Positions 30,806-43,746 of a DNA stretch of 64,000 nt are shown piece by piece; within the stretch, counting starts at the first letter, position 1, and each line of letters begins with the position of its first letter. This stretch comes from Aquilaria yunnanensis (Eukaryota > Streptophyta > Magnoliopsida > Malvales > Thymelaeaceae). The stretch is taken from NCBI GenBank assembly GCA_039654915.1, contig CM077600.1, positions 44,686,492-44,750,491 of the forward strand, in the 5' to 3' direction. Below the pieces are notes generated by a model. The model worked only from the letters and a program-made list of their open reading frames with translations, made no database searches and had not been told where the DNA came from. A program made the translations under genes and the position numbers.

Positions 30806-31756
30806 TAGGGGTGAGCATGGGTCTGGTTGGTTCGGTTTTATGGTGGAACCGAACCAACCCAAAATGGCCTTGGTTCCAGAATTTTTCTACCCAACCCAGA
30901 ACCGAGAACCAAACAAAACCAGAACCATGGTTCTGGGTTTCTCGGTTCTGGTTCTCAGGTTTTTCGGTTTATACCATATACCTATAACAATACCAAAATT
31001 CAATAAATCTACATCCATAATCAGTTTTATGACATATTCAACATAATATACAATTAAATTAATATTTAAATATAAGTACTTAGATACATTCAAAAAAGTT
31101 TAAAATGTTGGGTTCAAAAGAGTTACTTGTGGGGCATCTTTTATCTTAACTAGTTTACTTCATTTCAGTAATTCTAATATTGGTATGACATTCAATATAG
31201 AAAACTAAGCTTTTAAGACCATCTTCTTCAGTATCAAAACCTAAAATATGTCAAAGTCATAAATTTTTAATTTTACATGACTCAAATGAAAAAAATATCA
31301 TAATTGTGTCGTAAAGAGTAGTCTGGAATAAAAGATCGAAAGCAAAATGACTTAGGAGTGGTGGGTCTATGAAGCAAAGTGATTTAAGTGAATATGAAGA
31401 AATTTCATAAATGATCCCACAACTTCTATACTGTTTCAATTTGGAACATCAGTTTAAGAGTTTAATATAAAAATAAAAAATAACCATCATAATACTTCAA
31501 AGAAATATATGTGTGTGTGTGTGTGTGTATAGATATATTAGTAATACTATAATAATAATTATTATATATATATATCTCGGGTTCGGTTCCACCTCGGGTT
31601 GGTTCCATATGGAACCAGAACCAACCCAAAAACCGTCGGTTCTTCTATATGTGGAACCAACTCGAGAACCATGATCAATTTTTACCCAACCCAACCCAAC
31701 CCAATGGGGGTGGTTCGGTTTCGGTTTCAGGTTTACCCAACCCATGCTCACCCCTA
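30806..31756. mobile_element. Non-autonomous hAT-type element (family B)
   Basis: Ends are TAGGGGTGAGCATGGGT and its inverse ACCCATGCTCACCCCTA, flanked by a perfect 8-bp duplication ATAATAAA (30798-30805 and 31757-31764). Both subterminal regions are packed with GGTTCGGTT and CCAACCC words in opposite orientation, so the ends can fold back. No transposase frame is present. 951 bp. Confidence 0.88.
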
Positions 31757-31948
31757 ATAATAAATATAAAACTGTTGAAGTTAAAGTTAAAAGCTAGAAC
31801 AAAAAGTTAAATTACCTTTAAAAATATCAAGTATGTGATAAAGTGAACCCAAAACTTTGGCGGTGGGGATACTTTATGTACAAACATTAGACAAATCTTT
31901 ACTTTATTGATCAACCTTTGACGACGGCCCAAGACCTCAAGCCCCAAG

Positions 31949-32882
31949 TAGAGGTGGGAACCGGGTCAGCCTGACCCGGGACTGGCCGGTCCCAGTCCTG
32001 GGTCATGAGGACCGGGCTCGGCCCGGTCGCAGGCGGGGCGGTCCAGAGCCGGGTCCAGGGTAGGGCAGTCCCGAGTCAGGTCCGGGGCGAGGCGGGGCGG
32101 GGCGGTCCCGAGTCAGGTCCGGGGCAGTCCCGAGCCGGGTCCGGGGTGGGGCGGGGAGGGTTTAGAGTTTTTTTTAAAAAAAAAATTTAAACATAATTAA
32201 TTATATATGTCATAAATATTTTTAAGAAAAAACACTACCTCCGGTATAAGTTTTATTAAGTTAAAAAATCAAACGACACTTAGAAATAATCAGAATGGCC
32301 TTGACATTTTGAAATGGCAAAAACGTTCTGGAAATGATGAATAATAGAAGCCTGTGATCTGTGCTGAACAGCATAATTAGATCAAATACAAACTACATGT
32401 ATGATTGAAAAAAGAAAATTTCAAGTCTCTGTATCGGATATTACCTCTTCATATGAACTCTTTTGGTCTTGCTGCTGGAGTGCTGTAAGGCCCCAATCTC
32501 GGTTGCACACACATACTTCTACTGCGTCAGATGTCAATCTTGATTGTTTCTCTGATATCACCCGTTTTCCGGCACTAAATGCTGCCTAGGATGAGACGGT
32601 CAATATTGGAACAGAAAACTGTTGGAGGGTCTGCTGTGTAATTAACCCATTTAAAAAAAAGTTTTTTGTAGGTTTCCGTTGTGTGCAGAAACGGTTGGGC
32701 ACTAGGCCCGGACCGGTCTTGCGGGGCGGGGTGGGTCTTGGTCCGGGACGGTCCGTTTTGCACCACCTCCTCCTCTCGGGCCCATATCTTAGCGGGCTTT
32801 TATCGGAGTGGTGCGGGTTTGGTCGGGCCGGGTTTGACTTCCGGTCCGGTCCCGGTTTGGCCCGGCCCAAGTCCCACCTCTA
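31949..32882. mobile_element. Non-autonomous GC-rich hAT-type element (family C)
   Basis: Ends are TAGAGGTGGGA and its inverse TCCCACCTCTA. The 8-bp duplication has one mismatch: GCCCCAAG (31941-31948) and GCCCCAGG (32883-32890). The subterminal parts are rich in GGCCGGT/CCCGG words, with a small tandem array of 'ggtccggggc' and 'ggtcccgagtc' phrases at 32040-32150. No intact gene is present. 934 bp. Confidence 0.85.
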
Positions 32883-32890
32883 GCCCCAGG

Positions 32891-33477
32891 TACTTGGACT
32901 CCATTGAATTGAGAGCGAACTGTAACTCATATCAATGCGCAGAGTCACTTGAATATTTGGTAATATGTTAATTTTTGGTATAAAATCTTTCTTAAAATAT
33001 GCTATTTGACCCTAAAAGTTTAAAAAATTTATAAACATAAGATATGTAATGTCTGTCTATTGCCCTGTTAACCAATTTCTCTGGCTCCACCCAGCTCATG
33101 TCCGGTGTCACTCTTGTGTCTTGTGTTGTGTTCAGTGAGCACGACTGATAATAAGCTTAATTGACTACCAAAACTTGTAGGTCTAGGATATTGTCCGAAG
33201 TGATCTAAACTTACCTATACATTCAGTTTCAACATCATCATCATCAAATTTATCGTCTTCTACAAAGTCGGTACATAAACCAGAGCGACTTTTTGGCAGA
33301 GGCAGAGCAGACATGCTTAATGCTTTCAGCAAAGTCTCTATTGGACACGATCCTCTTTGTCTTAATTTCCGAAATCAATCAACATCTCTCGGACCCAAGT
33401 TTTTAGACAAACATAACCTTTACGCCTTGTTCCATTAACAGTCATGGTACTCGCAATTATTAACAAATTCTTCAAAT
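32891..33477. other. Intergenic DNA, nothing recognised
   Basis: Short frames only, with no repeat ends or protein similarity seen. Confidence 0.4.
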
Positions 33478-33485
33478 GAGTTAGC

Positions 33486-33905
33486 CAGTGGCGAAGCTAC
33501 GTGTTGCTGGGGGGTGGTTCCCCCCGGGAATTTTGGAAAAACTTAAATATGGGGTATTAATTTGATGATTTTGTTAAAAAATAAGGATTGTGTATGCATT
33601 TTGCCCCCCCAAATATTGTGGAAAAATATAAAGATAGGGGGGCAATAAGGTAGGCTATGAAGAAAGTAGGGACCCAGTGAGTAGTTATTCCCTTTACATT
33701 AAAGGGATATTCTAAAATGGCCTAAATGCACTATTAGTCCTCAAACGTTTCAAACTCGTATGATTTGCTCCTTGATCTTTGAATTAGTATGAATTAGTCC
33801 CAATTTACAGCTTTACCTAACTGCGACGTCGTCTCTCTCCTCCGGGCTCCGCCGACTCTCCTCCGGGCTTGTCCCCCCGAACCAAAAATCCTGGATTTGC
33901 CACTG
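33486..33905. mobile_element. Non-autonomous hAT-type element (CAGTGGCG ends)
   Basis: Begins CAGTGGCGAAGC and ends with the inverse, GATTTGCCACTG. Flanked by a perfect 8-bp duplication GAGTTAGC (33478-33485 and 33906-33913). Has a GGGGGG stretch near the left end and CCCCCC near the right. 420 bp, non-coding. Confidence 0.88.
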
Positions 33906-33913
33906 GAGTTAGC

Positions 33914-35204
33914 CCTTCCATCAAAGTTAGTTGATACATTACAGGCACACAACAAAATATTCACAACTCAAACTAAAATGGGTTAGAGTGAGTCCACTCG
34001 GCTTAGTTAAATGGAACAAGTCAGCTCGACCAACAGTCAAAATTGAGGATCTATTGCCAAAGCTGTAATTTCAGGTTTCAGAAAGACCAACTGAATGACT
34101 GATGGTGGATCAACCCATACAGAACAAAATATAAGCATCCTATTTATTGGTTGATTTGTATTTTTCTTATACGAGTAACAAAATACTTGATTTTATTTAC
34201 AAAAAATGTTTAAGATACCATTTATTTTGAAAATGTCTTTATGTATAAAAGCATGAAAATACCATTTACCCCCCAAACCGTAAAGTTAAAGAAGATACCA
34301 GCTCAAATGACAATAAGAATAGGATTTTCTGCCAATAATTTATTCATATCACCAAAGGTGACGAGTAAACCAAGCACATGCGACTATGAGAGCCCATAAT
34401 TTAATTTTAGACTAAATTGTACCAAACTATACACAAATTGCATATTATTCCAGCAGTGACGATATAATAAATATGTTCTTAAAATAACATTTGATTGCAA
34501 AAATGTGTTTTCATTTGCAGAATTCAGTTAGATGTCAAACTAGTAAACATAAAAGTTCTCAATTTACATCTACTAGATATTTTCTCTAAACTATATTAAT
34601 TGAAAATATTTTTAATTAGAAATTTATTTTATATAACAAATTTTTAAGTAAGACAATCAATTTTATAAACAAAAAATTTACATATCTAATTTTGTTCTTT
34701 TTGTTTGTTTCAGTTTTTCTTGATAAGTCACATAATCATTCTATTTTGAGTCGTCGATTTTGCTCTTATTTTCAATTGATGCTCCCACTCTCATTTTTAC
34801 AATACTTTTACTTACTTAAATTTTGAAATGTGATGTTTTACCACTTTTACCCTGGTATTTTGGGACACTTTGTATTATTTAGGTTAAACGCTTAATAGAG
34901 GTCAGCAAAAAGAGGAGAAATTTTGCAAATTTAATGAAGGATGGTGAGGGAAGATTTGCTCGTTTGTTACTTTAGGGATAGTTTTGCAATAAGAAGAATA
35001 TTTAGGGACAAATAATGTTGTTTTCGGCTTTAATTTTAACATTTACCCAACGAGTGGCGACCCTCGAGTCCCGAATTCTCAAATCACCTGCGTCGGCTCC
35101 GGCGGTGTCCTATGTCTTGTCGTTCGAGCTAAAGCGCTACCATTTCGCGTCTTCGCAATCCAAATTTTGGTCCAGTGGCCCGTCGAAATTTCCTGATTGC
35201 AGAG
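33914..35204. other. Intergenic and promoter region of the J-domain gene
   Basis: AT-rich and without a gene. The last 200 bp become GC-richer and probably contain the leader of the gene at 35205. No clear TATA box was found. Confidence 0.4.
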
Positions 35205-38018
35205 ATGAACAGGGCAACGAAAGCCGCCATTTTCAGTTTCCAAAAAAACCATCTTTACCAGAGCACCGCCCTTTTCCATTCAACCCCCGTCGTGGAACAG
35301 AAAAGACGCCACTATTGGAGACCGGTGAGTTTTTCTGTCCGTTTCGCATGTTTTAATTCTGTCCGTTTCCACGTTTTTCCTTTCCTTGAAAAATTTATAA
35401 TTTCTATTGCTTATTGATTCGATGCGGACGCTGTAATGAGGGACGATTTTTATGGTCTGTAGTGCCAATCAAAATGATTATGATATTGGCTACTACTTTC
35501 TCCCCCTCTCATGTAGGAACCCAGTGGGATGAAATCGATATCTCAATTGATCCCGAGAAACAGATAAAGCACCTTTTGTTGCTCAGTTTTCTTTAGGATT
35601 TGCTGAAGCAGAATATTTTTTGTATTATTTCGGTCATTCTCTTGGATTTGATTCTTGGTATCTGATGCCACCCCATGTGATTCATATTACGTGAGCTTTT
35701 ACCTTTTTCTAAGTGTCAAATTAGGACTGATGCAGATAGTTTAAGGAAATTGGGATCGGGGTTAACGTGAATTTTGACTTCTCAAACGAGTTCAATATGC
35801 ATTTAACATTGAAATTATGAACTAACATAATTGATTGCAGTGTAGTCGGGATAAGGTGTAGTATGATATGATGACACTGTAGCTCATGTTACATGTAATT
35901 ATCAGCTCCCTGTACACCAAGGGAACTCTGGTGTGGTATTTGGTGTGTTATTGAGGAGAAGAGAGGTAAGGGAGCACATGGGTATAGGTAAGACCATATA
36001 GTCTGAGGAGGTGAAAAGGTTTTATCAGAAATTTGATAACATAACACAGGGTGACTGGTGTTAGGAAAATGTGACTCGTGTGGCCAACCTGATCTAGTGT
36101 GTCATTAAGGTGTAGGCTACTTGAATATATATGTTGCAAGGTGATGGAATAAATCTGATGATATTGGTGTCATTTATGAGCATGAATGCTGGTTCGAGAG
36201 ATCACTCCATTGACTGTTTGATTGTTAATTCTCTGTATATTCATTTTAACTTCCGTTTTTTTATCTATGTTTCTGATGAAAACAAGCAAATTGCTATGGA
36301 CATTGTTTACTTGCAGGGAAAGAGGTCTAATAGGCTGCGAGGAAAGCAAGAGTTATTGAGGAATCTTAATGCATATGCCGACTACATATTTCAGGTTTTT
36401 GCTGATCTTGTATCACGGTTTCCCAATTTTCCAGTGTTTGAAATCTTTTGCAGAAGTTTCTATATTTCTTGGTTGCTTCTTGTTTGAAAATCCTTGAGCT
36501 TTGCCATGGTTACTCTTGGTCCAGGGTTGGAAAAATGAGTTCAACTTAAATGAGGACTATTCTTCATCAAGTAAGGGTCCCTCTTGGTTCAGAAAGCACC
36601 ACAGTAGAGGAAGGAATGATTTTCATGGCCATAAAGGACCACAAAGTCGGGGTAGAAGTAAGAGTTTCTACTGACTTGGCAACGCATATATAAATTGTTC
36701 ATCCTTTAAAATTACATTTTAATGTATTTACTATATTTGAATGTCTTTGTAACTAGATTCCTAGATGGTTGTTGCAGACCAATTTGAAATTTTGAAGAAT
36801 AAACACACTTGGTGAATGTTGTTCTGGGATCTCAAAAAATAGAAACCTTAAAGAAGTAGGATGGATGCATCTTTTTCTTTTGTCCTGATGACTGGTGAAC
36901 TGTTTTGAATTCATAACTCCCTCTGTGAATTTTGTTAGGAACACTTTTTCTGATTATTTTTCTTTATAAACGTCAGAAACAGAAATGGATGGATGGATGC
37001 AGTTTTTGTTTTTTCCTGATCGCTGGTGAGGTATTTCACTCAATCATGAGAATGTTAACATGTTCATATTCACAGATTTTGACTAACATACAGATTTTAA
37101 ACTGAATCTGGAGTTGCTGTGGCTGGTCAGTTTTGTTCTGTCGCAACTGAGATGCTGAAAATTATTGTTTCATTTTTCTTTTAGGAGCATTTGAGTTTTG
37201 TGAGGATGATGATGAGGTTGAGAACATATTTCGATCTGCATTTGGTGGCAATCGATTCTTTTATTGGTCCTTTATTGAGGATGAGACTTCAAGATGGGGA
37301 CGATTTGGACACTCTAATAACCATAGAAACTCTTGGAACTGGAGATTTCGTGCAGATGAAGATGATGACTCTTCAAGTGAATCTGATGAATATGAGCAAA
37401 TAGACTCAGAACTGGCTGCAGATAGGCTTGCTCTTGGTTTAAGTGCTTCTGGTCCTCTAAAACTTGAAGATGTTAAAAATGCGTGAGTACTTTAATTTCA
37501 TTGCCCTCTCACTCTTTGCAGTCATTCGATTCAGTTCAGTTGTTCAAATGGATAGTATCTTTTGGCATTAAAGCCACCTGTAACTTTAATTTGGTTGCTT
37601 ACTTTTCCTCTCCGCTCAGGTATCGTTCCTGTGCACTAAAATGGCATCCGGATCGTCACAATGGTCCATCAAAGGTATATTCTCTACCCACGTACTAGTG
37701 CCCTGCTGTGAGTTGATGTTTGTTGCTGTGTGCATCGTTGATGAGCGCGCTTCGTAGACTAGTGCCTGCCGTGAGTTGATGTTTGTTGCTGTGTGGCTCG
37801 ATGTCTCATAGACTGCATTTCATCCTATATAGCAATTAGCAGCACCATTCTCCTTCCATCAATATGTGGCTCTACCAAAGAGATTAAGAGCATCAATATT
37901 GCTGTTCTTTTTGTCTAATGCACCGACTAATGACTCTGAGCAGGCTGCAGCCGAAGAGAAATTCAAGCTGTGCAGTTCAGCTTATCAGTCTTTATGTGAC
38001 AAGTTGGCACTGGAGTGA
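35205..38018 (+). CDS. Small mitochondrial-type protein with C-terminal J domain (six exons)
   Basis: Exons 35205-35324, 36317-36394, 36525-36657, 37185-37482, 37620-37674 and 37944-38018 join in frame at GT-AG borders to 252 residues. The start is MNRATKAAIF. The first 40 residues are basic, hydroxylated and free of acidic residues until the VEQ step (ALFHSTPVV), like a mitochondrial presequence. The middle is Ser/Asp/Glu-rich. The end is a J domain with YRSCALKWHPDRH (HPD at 219-221) and a short last helix, finishing 7 residues after SLCDK. J proteins stimulate Hsp70 ATPase through HPD. A J domain at the very C terminus is a rarer class. The in-frame codon ten positions before the start is GTG, so ATG 35205 is preferred. 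Confidence 0.85.
37694..37805 (+). repeat. Short tandem duplication in intron 5 of the J-domain gene
   Basis: 'gtgagttgatgtttgttgct' plus 'gtgtg' with its 'actagtgcc' flank occurs twice, about 70 bp apart. It has no visible effect on the splice sites. Confidence 0.6.
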
Positions 38019-38625
38019 GGGGTGTTCGCTTTCTTGTTTCAAAATCCCTGTCGTTTCTCTACTCTACAGTTGCGTTGCGGTGCGGTGCCATCTCTCGCGG
38101 CAATGAGATTGATTTGTAGTTTATGCTCCTTTTGAGCCTCCTTTAATGTATACGATCAGATCTGTAACATTTTCTAGTAGTAATACCAAATTTATGATGT
38201 TTTGTAATGTTAATCCTTGGGATGAAATAGTAGCTGAAATTTCAATAAATTTGTTAATTGACAAGCTTTACACTAATTTTTTCAACAATTGTATTGCAAG
38301 TATAGAAAAATGTAACGTGGTTATACAAATAGTAATTATGAACGACTTTTAAGTTAATGTTTTACTTTTACCCCAAAAGCTGAAGTGAACTTTAGTGAGA
38401 AGCCATCCATTTAGGCCGGTCGAAACCCTGCTTGTTCTGAGTGGAAACACAGTCTGAAGTCAACTCACGATTTCTGTACCATGGCAGGCCTACCACATCT
38501 ACGAGGCGCGTATCACGCTCTTGTTCCGAGACAACTTAGATTATCTTTCACCAATTGGCTCAAGTTTTTCCTAATTCTAGCAATTTTCTTCTGGGCTGCT
38601 AATTCTAAATTCTAAAGCGCCAAGA

Positions 38626-41600
38626 ATGCTGAAAGCCGTAAAGATGATTGGATGCTGCTCTTCCGGCTTTTTCTTATCGCAAAGATTGAAGAACCCCTAT
38701 CCCAGTAACGGTTTCTTTCTATTATCACTTTCTGCTCCTTCCAAACGAAACTTCAAAGCTACTTATTCCCTTTCGCTGGTTGCCTGTTCGACTCGGAGAA
38801 GTAGTGTCAAGGAAACTCGAGTTTACGCGACTCAGCCCGAATCGGACTCGACCGGCTCCTCTTCTTCTATTTCTGTTTCATCAGCTGTGAGTTTTTTCCT
38901 GGTACCTATTACCCTCGGCATTGATGGGCTAAGTTTTTATTTTCTTTAAATTTGCGATTCTGTAGCATTTCTGATGTTGCATCGTGGAGACGCGTGAAGT
39001 TCCAGTCTCTCGTATCTTTGCAGTTCGATTGCCTTAAGATTTTGGCTCATGTTTTAAGCAATGTGATGCTTTTTCAGCCACTTCATGAAGCAAAAATGAC
39101 TGAAAATTTCTTGCAAGTTGCCATGAATTCTTTCAATTATCGAAAAGGTCTTTGGGGATATTCTTATTGCCAGAAGAAAATCTTATGTCCTTTAAACTTG
39201 CTAATTTGATAGATGTTGCAGAGTTCCCATGAAAGTTAGCTCATCTTGGATTTTCGCGGAAAGATAAGCAAATTGCACTGCTATAACCACATATTTTGTA
39301 TTTCTGTTTGACATATGTTTGAAGTATTCTCGCATCGGATGGCTTATTCAGTTTTAGTTGACTAGAGGATGTCGATTGTCGTGCTTAGAGGATTCCTTGT
39401 GAATTGTTTTGCCTAGCTGTTCCCAGTTTTGAGTCATCATTTTGTGTGTAGTCTTTTTGTTTGCTAAGCTGGAACTTTGAGTTGCATTATCCTGCTTATT
39501 AAAATTATGTCATCCTCATAGTTTGCTTTGTTTTGTTATTAGCTTGTAATAATTTTGAAGTTTGAATCGGGGGTTCCTACCTGGATCGGGAGTTATTGGT
39601 TACTACTCTCGTACATACTCTTTTTTCTTTTCTTTTGCTATGCTTATTATGTTCACTGTCCAGGGAAATGTCCGTAGGATTAAATTTTGTCAGTGGTGTG
39701 GTAGCAAAACAAAGCATGAGATACCTGAAGGAGAGGAAAGAATGAGAGCTATTTGCACGCATTGTGGAAAAGTTGCATATCAAAATCCAAAAATGGTATG
39801 GCCAGTTACCGCTCAATATGGGGGGCTCTCATGTATTTGTCGAAATAAGTGACTTCTTTTGCTTTATTACATCCTTTTGAGGAAGCAAATTAATTGTGTT
39901 TTTAAATAATCCTTTGTGGCTTCAGTAGACTTAGAGATACTTCATGACATTTTTACAGAAAAAGGTCTGTTTTTTAACATCTAATATCTGCATTATCTAC
40001 ATGTGTTTAGCTCTTTAATGATGTCCATCACTTATGTTGTCTGCATAGTAATTCTTATGCTTTATTTGCGTCTGCATTTCCATCCATTTAGCTTTGAATT
40101 TTTGAAACATTTCATGATCAGCTCACATTAGAACTCCTTATCCATACAACTTTGAAAATTTGAGGAACTCTAACCAACAGAACAGGGATTTGGCTTTTAC
40201 TGCTAGTTGCATTGTATGATTTTCATCAGTAACTTGAGAAAACGGTGTATAGAATGGGCCTGTGTTGAGACATTTGGTTTTGAATTAATCCCCTCATCCC
40301 AAAATATGTTTCTTTTCCTTTTTTTTTTAGTCCTAGAATATGCCACTTTTCCATTTTCATAAATCTTGTTCCAAATATACCCTTTTCGTAATTATACTAT
40401 TTAGTAAATGGTAACCTTGGAGAAACATACCTAATATGCTTATGTGGCACATCTATAACTTTTACAAGAATGGCAAAGTTTACAAATATTATTGAATGGA
40501 GAGAGTACTATTTTTTCGTTCCGCTTACCTGGCGTGGATTTTGGTGCTTTGCTTTCTTCGTAAACAATTAACCGTTCTGTTTCTAACAGACTGCACACAG
40601 CACCTCAATTCTTGTAATGGAGTTCAAAATGGTAATATTCTTATTTCTAACAGGTAGTGGGTTGCCTCATTGAGCACAAAAGAAAGGTTTTATTGTGCAA
40701 GCGAAACATTGAACCTTCTCACGGCCTCTGGTATGTCTCTGCATGACAGAAAATTAAAATGACAAGGAGTAGACTTTTTCAATTTTGTTTTAGTTTGAAT
40801 CCTTTGCCACTGAAAAACGAGCAGCAACAAATTTAAAATTTGCTGCCCTAGCACTTTCATTTACTTTGAGATCAAAGGTTTAAGGAATATCTTGTATCCT
40901 GATATGTGGTGGAAAGACCTGATTCGACTGATTTACATCACCCAGGACACTTCCTGCTGGTTACCTGGAAGTCGGAGAATCAGCTGCTGAAGGAGCAGTC
41001 AGGGAAACCTGGGAAGAAGCGGGTGCTGATGTTGAAGTGGTTTCACCATTTGCACACTTGGACATCCCTTTAATTGGCCAAGTCAAACGCAGCACCCTTC
41101 CTTTTCTTTTATATTGCTTTTGATTTTCACTTTAAATGTTATGGATAATTGTTCATTCTGTAATTTTCTGCTTCCTTGGAGCAGACTTATGTTATTTTCT
41201 TAGCAAAGTTGAAGAAGCCCGAGTTTTCACCAGGCCCAGAGTCCTCAGACTGCCGCCTTTTTGAGCTGGACAGCATACCCTTTGAGTCATTGGCATTTTC
41301 TTCAATATTTGTTAGCTTGAATTTGGTAATGGCCTAGTTCTAAAAGAAATGACTTCATTATAAAGGCATTCCTGTTGTTTTTGCATGTGCATGTATACTT
41401 GTCCTTTTGGTTTAGTTTATTCTGCCTTTGGTGCAGTACATTGAAGATGTCAAATCTGGAATGGTTAAGTTCCACTATGGCGTTATTAATAAAAGGTTAG
41501 CAAAGGCTTCTGCAAAATTTATTATGTGAGACTTTGCGCATGAAGAAATTTTCGATTGTCCTTTTCTTTTTTCTTCTGTTTTCCCCCGTTCTTGGAGTTG

Positions 41601-41866
41601 TTGATGTGAATCCACCACTGCAGCAGAAGGGAGAAAATAAATGCAGAGATTTGGTTGGTAATAGTATGCAAATTAATCCTCAAATTATAGTTCTTGATCT
41701 CCTATTTGTTTTTGGTTGGCTGGGGGAATGTTAACTTCTGATACGCTGCTCTGCTTTGTGATATTGTTGATGGCGTTTCTTTCATTTCTGATGTTTCTTT
41801 GGCAGGCCTGGGACAAGCCCTTCAGAGATTCATGCCTTTACTCTTGATCACCATTTACGGGTTTGA
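38626..41866 (+). CDS. NUDT23: Nudix hydrolase, NUDT23-like, plastid type (seven exons)
   Basis: Exons 38626-38886, 39664-39795, 40654-40730, 40946-41081, 41185-41325, 41437-41495 and 41806-41866 join to 288 residues with correct phases. The first about 85 residues are Ser/Arg-rich and resemble a chloroplast transit peptide. Then a zinc ribbon with two CxxC pairs (FCQWCG and ICTHCG, about 95-122) is followed by a perfect Nudix box G162-x5-E-x7-RETWEEAGA (to 184). The related Arabidopsis NUDT23 hydrolyses FAD and ADP-ribose in plastids; the same role is inferred. Intron 2 contains a Stowaway-type MITE. Donors and acceptors are canonical. Confidence 0.9.
40288..40505. mobile_element. Stowaway-type MITE in intron 2 of the Nudix gene
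   Basis: Ends ATCCCCTCATCCC and GAATGGAGAGAG are imperfect inverted repeats of the Stowaway (Tc1/mariner) kind, flanked by TA. Its inner part 'gtaattatactatttagtaa' is shared with the element at about 56865-57078. Confidence 0.6.
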
Positions 41867-42812
41867 TGGGTAGGCAATTTGTCCGCTATTATAGGTGAGT
41901 ATCGGAGAATCAAAATAAGCGATTTGTGCCCATTGTTGTCTCAGTGAAAATGTATCCAAGCAAGGTATTGAAGAGCTTATGTGTACTGTCCTCCATTTTC
42001 TTAAATGGTTGGTTTGATTGATGTAAGCTTATCAAATCCTGGTTTCTTTTTTATGGAGCTGAGATTGTTGGTGAACATTTATTAATTTATTTCTCCATGT
42101 TGGTTTTCTTTTATATGTTCAGGAAATAGGAACTTGTGCAGAAACAAGGACTGGCTCAGGATCTGTTGACAAGATCCTTGATGTAATATCATTGAACACT
42201 GGATTAAAGGAAGGTGAGTCAGCTGCTTGTAATAATAGTGAGAAGTTCCACCAAAGAGTTGAGCAAAAGGACAATCAAATTGCAAGCTTGGTGTTAAAAT
42301 GTAGCTCGAGTTAGTTCATCAAAGTTCACAATTGAAAGCAGGAGATAGATGGGGTTGTTCATTCTTCAAACAGAAGGGAAAAGCGCTCATCAGATGTCAC
42401 AGTCTTTTCCTCAGCCTGCCGACCAAACTGGGAGAAAGAGGTATGACAACTAGATCTGTTGGGGACAGTCGTGACTGAAGCTGCATTGATTTTGGCTTGG
42501 GAGAGACTATTGCCTTCTTCAATCGCACATTTTGTTGGCAGTTCATTATATTGTGGAAGATGCCAGTGGTTTTAATCTGGCGCTTCACAGAGTCAAGTAA
42601 CAGATTTAGGGATGCAGGCCGGCCAGCCCAGAAAGCGGAAGAACATTGTACCGTACGCAGTGTCGTAAATAATTTTGTATCCAATTAGAGGTTAAAGACG
42701 CTCTTCTCGTTTGGACTTAGAGGAAGTGGTAAACAGCTGACCAAAAGGTGGGCGGAGGGAGAGATTAATATACAATTAGGATGATAAATTGATATATTAG
42801 GGGGGCTTGCTT
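41867..42812 (+). other. 3' UTR of the Nudix gene and intergenic DNA
   Basis: No gene is seen. A GT step after the stop and several GTAAG-like sites suggest that the 3' UTR may be long or spliced. 42397-42688 is open on the minus strand but has no family resemblance. Confidence 0.35.
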
Positions 42813-42954
42813 CACGACAGTAGGCCAAAAACTACCGTAACTTATGGTAGCCACAAAAAACGAAAAAAATAAATGTGAATGTGAGCATCACCTTTGGGTT
42901 GAAAATTTGAGCACATTCACTTACTTTCACAAAACTCACCAGCCAAACCCCACC

Positions 42955-43216
42955 TCTCATCGCCGGTGCCACTAACGAATAGACGAGGAGGCAGCTAGAT
43001 TATTCGCCGACCACAATTCTTTCATCATCATTGCCGATATCCATGGCGAACTTTGGGAGCCAAGTTGCCTCCTCAATTGGCCATGATATCACCAACTACT
43101 AGCACTGTGACGTCCACGACGAGAAACAAGTGGAAGAGATGGTAAACTTGGTCCTACAAAAGCATGGCAAGCTCGATGTCCTTTGCAACAACACCGGTGT
43201 CATCGATGAAAGATTA
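42955..43216 (+). pseudogene. Fragment of a short-chain dehydrogenase/reductase gene
   Basis: Spread over frames that change at least twice, the translation gives IAGATNE, RLFADHNSFIIIADIHGEL, then IGHDITNY, HCDVHDEKQVEEMV and KHGKLDVLCNN. These are the cofactor-binding to N-N-A-G steps of plant short-chain dehydrogenases of the secoisolariciresinol dehydrogenase type. Two in-frame stops and frameshifts make it dead. It ends exactly at the 8-bp target site of the MITE that follows. Confidence 0.75.
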
Positions 43217-43224
43217 GTGACATT

Positions 43225-43746
43225 TAGGGGTGCTAAATCAATTTTTTCAATTTTAACTGAAACCGAATAACCAGATTTATTCGATTTTTAATTTTATATA
43301 CTAATAACTGAATATACTGAATTATAAGAGAAAAATGAAATAACTGAAATAACCGAAAAATTTGGTTTTCAACCAAAATAACTGAATTTTAGACATTCGT
43401 ATTCTAAACCTTAAATATTCATTACATATTTCAACCTAAACACACATTTTAATCACATGACAAATATCTATAATTCATTCCAAATCCAAACATCACATTC
43501 TCACATATAACAAACATCCATCACATACATAATCCTTTCCAAATCTCTAACATAAATATTAGTAGAGTAAAAATTCGGTGTATTTTGGTTAACCAAACTT
43601 CAATTTAAGCAAACTGAAAACCGAACTGAAATTATATATCAATTTTCAGTTATAACCAAAATTATGCCAAAATATGGTAATCAAAACCTGAAATTTTTTC
43701 TGTTATTCGGTTAATTCAGATATAACCAAAATTTTGCTCACTCCTA
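43225..43746. mobile_element. Non-autonomous hAT-type MITE (family A, copy 2)
   Basis: Begins TAGGGGTG and ends CTCACTCCTA. Flanked by a perfect 8-bp duplication GTGACATT (43217-43224 and 43747-43754). Same family as 1738-2270, with the same 'taataactgaatatactgaa' style sequence near the left end and 'cagatataaccaaaattttg' near the right. Confidence 0.88.
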
